Origin: Desulfocurvibacter africanus subsp. africanus DSM 2603
Lineage (GTDB): Bacteria; Desulfobacterota; Desulfovibrionia; Desulfovibrionales; Desulfovibrionaceae
Direction: 5' to 3'
Assembly: GCF_000422545.1 (NCBI RefSeq)
Contig: NZ_AULZ01000002.1
Location: 248,001 to 312,000 of the forward strand
DNA: 64,000 nucleotides
Both the position numbers and the translations under genes were made by a program. The notes under the pieces were generated by a model. That model saw only the letters and a program-made list of their open reading frames with translations. It had not been told where the DNA came from and did no database searches. How positions within the stretch are numbered: the stretch's first letter is position 1; each line of letters begins with the position of its first letter. This document shows positions 63,501 to 64,000 of the stretch, one piece after another.

Positions 63501-64000
63501 CAACTCGGCTTCTTTGCCAACACGGTGCTGACCTCCTGCGGCACCTGCCGCGAGTCCCTGCAGAAGTACGGCGTCGAGATGATCTTCGGCCTGAATGTGC
63601 GCCATCTGGATGTGACCCAGTACCTGCTGGGTAAGCTGAGCCTGAAGGGCAAGGCGACCGGTCCGCTGCTCTACCATTCCGCCTGCCACGCCGAGTGGAA
63701 CGGCTTGGCCCCGGCCAAGTCCGGCGAGGCCTACCGCAAGGGTCTGGCCGAGCTTACCGGAACCAAAGTGCATCTTTCGCCTGGGTGCTGCGGCGAATCG
63801 GGCCTGGGAGCCATGACCTCTCCGGCCATTTACAACAAGCTGCGCGGACGCAAGCAGGTCCAACTGGCCGAGGACCTGGAAGGCTGCGCCGATTGCCAGG
63901 TCGTGGTCGGCTGTCCCTCATGCAAGATGGGCATTTCCCGCTGCCTGCTGGGCATGGAAGGGCAGGCCGCCCGGCGCGAGGTGCTGCACGCGGTGGAATA
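60543..64000 (+). CDS. FAD-linked oxidase fused to Fe-S and two CCG domains (D-lactate dehydrogenase-like), truncated by window end
   Basis: The reading frame is open from the ATG at 60543 to the end of the window, over 1150 codons. An extra N-terminal 130 residues precede the FAD-binding domain (PRGGGTGLTGG), followed by the FAD-linked oxidase C-terminal part (HMHAGDGNCHVN, GEHGIGITK). Two 4Fe-4S motifs lie at residues 728 (CTRCGKCKQVCP) and 790 (CTACGRCASCP). Two CCG domains follow (CCGYP at 953 with SCGTCRES, then GCCGESG with CPSCKMG). The layout matches membrane-associated D-lactate or glycolate dehydrogenases that pass electrons to quinone or to a cytochrome. Substrate is inferred from family. 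The ribosome site is weak; TAA lies 12 codons upstream. Confidence 0.9.
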   Translation, partial: MPKKGPHISIPEERLVPRVLGLSLEQFAQWPESVRELGVELAAELFLVRCNPFIDAALVRQSVGARLTRSLPTLSGEYPHMFREAVNTFWRGYDEDQFIKNEIVRRLEALLPPESMVHEPGSLIETSTDATDLRMELPLLMVSPQTTAEVQAIVRLAGEMGFFLVPRGGGTGLTGGAVPALRRTVILSLSRMKTIYPVDTENKVLCAQAGVLTLNAIKAAEKAGLLFTVDPASKAGSSIGGNISENSGGPFAFEYGTTLDNILSFKQVMPDGSLVEVRRKDHPRHKIMPGESAVFEVLDESGGLLRTVTLSGDEIRGPGLGKDVSNKFLGGLPGVQKEGVDGVIVEGCFTLYDTLKLSRTLCLEFFGRSMHNAMLVIKDVVGLRDRIRQEGDLVKISSLEEFNSKYVQAIGYQKKSARYEGEPISVLLLQLDSDDAQALDAAVSAIVDLAEPYEGVDIFVARDDKEAEHFWEDRHKLSAIAKRTSGFKVNEDIVIPLEGVPVFSDFLEDLNLYYMAYAYRLALQEAGKLPGLDLKDKSLDQEMITSMKILRGQLSAKDMTEQELEIRAALFFQDLENRYPKLKERLAQVLHDMRATRIVLASHMHAGDGNCHVNIPVNSNDPQMLALAYEAAGKVFEKVLFMGGGVSGEHGIGITKIAFLQEEKMEALRRYKAVVDPKGIINPGKLVTREMAVEPYTFSFNRLIQDLAKTALPDKERLIKLLSDIQVCTRCGKCKQVCPMYYPEKGLLYHPRNKNMTIGALVEAVYYSQMHEGRPEQRLLDSLRRLTEHCTACGRCASCPVKINSADVTLFMRAFLDEKKAGGHPIKTNVLGWLAKEPEIRAPMAAKAAAVGQNLQNRMVGLMPPRWRDRLANPLFSGKGPEVDFRNLAESLHLNRGSIFAPESLEDGRDVPEAVFYFPGCGASLFSRSIGMASLYLLIRSGVSVILPPKHLCCGYPLLSQGMEEAYLVNQDRNLPVIRSALREAKQLGFFANTVLTSCGTCRESLQKYGVEMIFGLNVRHLDVTQYLLGKLSLKGKATGPLLYHSACHAEWNGLAPAKSGEAYRKGLAELTGTKVHLSPGCCGESGLGAMTSPAIYNKLRGRKQVQLAEDLEGCADCQVVVGCPSCKMGISRCLLGMEGQAARREVLHAVE

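Noticed and set aside
62310-63863. Long minus-strand open frame at the right end
   Set aside because: It is antisense to the FAD/Fe-S gene, whose motifs are unmistakable on the plus strand.
1-64000. CRISPR array, tRNA, rRNA or complete insertion sequence
   Set aside because: No regularly spaced direct repeats, no cloverleaf or rRNA-like segment and no transposase with intact motifs were recognised.

Overview
The window is GC-rich and fully bacterial. Gene families point to a motile, Gram-negative, Desulfovibrionaceae-like anaerobe (Desulfovibrio/Desulfocurvibacter type). The supporting signs are a large FAD/Fe-S D-lactate-dehydrogenase-like fusion, a fused acetyl-CoA carboxylase carboxyltransferase, chemoreceptor and MotAB genes, outer-membrane lipoproteins, and a cysteine synthase fused to a cysteinyl-tRNA-synthetase-like domain. 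This assignment is an inference; no rRNA gene is present to confirm it.

Layout: 1-400 holds the tail of an aminotransferase gene and strong hairpins. 399-10308 is mixed: a chemoreceptor with two zinc-binding-type (CZB) sensor domains, a TetR regulator, a family 9 glycosyltransferase, two probable flagellar-associated small proteins, a group of nucleic-acid enzymes (HMCES/YedK, an RNase H-like exonuclease, an endonuclease/exonuclease/phosphatase protein), a DUF2905 membrane protein, and a 1.1 kb AT-richer stretch without convincing genes. 10309-36364 is one continuous, codirectional type VI secretion (T6SS) locus with all thirteen core genes in the order tssJ-K-L-M-tagF-A-B-C-hcp-E-F-G-H, an unknown gene, vgrG, and a cargo module (DUF2169 + pentapeptide repeats, a second pentapeptide protein, DUF3540, DUF4150/PAAR-like). 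36538-38838 carries Smr and DUF945 proteins. 39240-43323 is a chaperone cluster (CbpA-type DnaJ, CbpM-like modulator, ClpB). 43709-49802 has a flavoprotein, a PilZ-like protein, a DUF115 protein, the cysteine synthase/pseudo-CysRS fusion, a cold-shock protein and translation initiation factor IF-1. 49951-54048 has a FlgO-like lipoprotein, purine nucleoside phosphorylase, MotA, MotB and a PilZ protein. 54495-59333 is an acetyl-CoA carboxylase-type operon. 59659-64000 has a BON-domain lipoprotein and the FAD/Fe-S fusion, which runs off the window.

Two things stand out. A roughly 128-bp multi-hairpin repeat occurs four times (5201, 36413, 43557, 54046); three copies begin exactly at, and supply, the TAG stop codon of the preceding gene, and the chemoreceptor gene ends in a degenerate form of the same edge. 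The T6SS cargo end has several unusual proteins: a VgrG with a Glu-Asn/Glu-Lys tract and a long heptad-repeat tail, a DUF2169-pentapeptide giant with a possible TOPRIM-like segment, and a possible TIR-like orphan between tssH and vgrG. No classical toxin domain is recognisable there, so the effector is either one of these proteins or encoded elsewhere.
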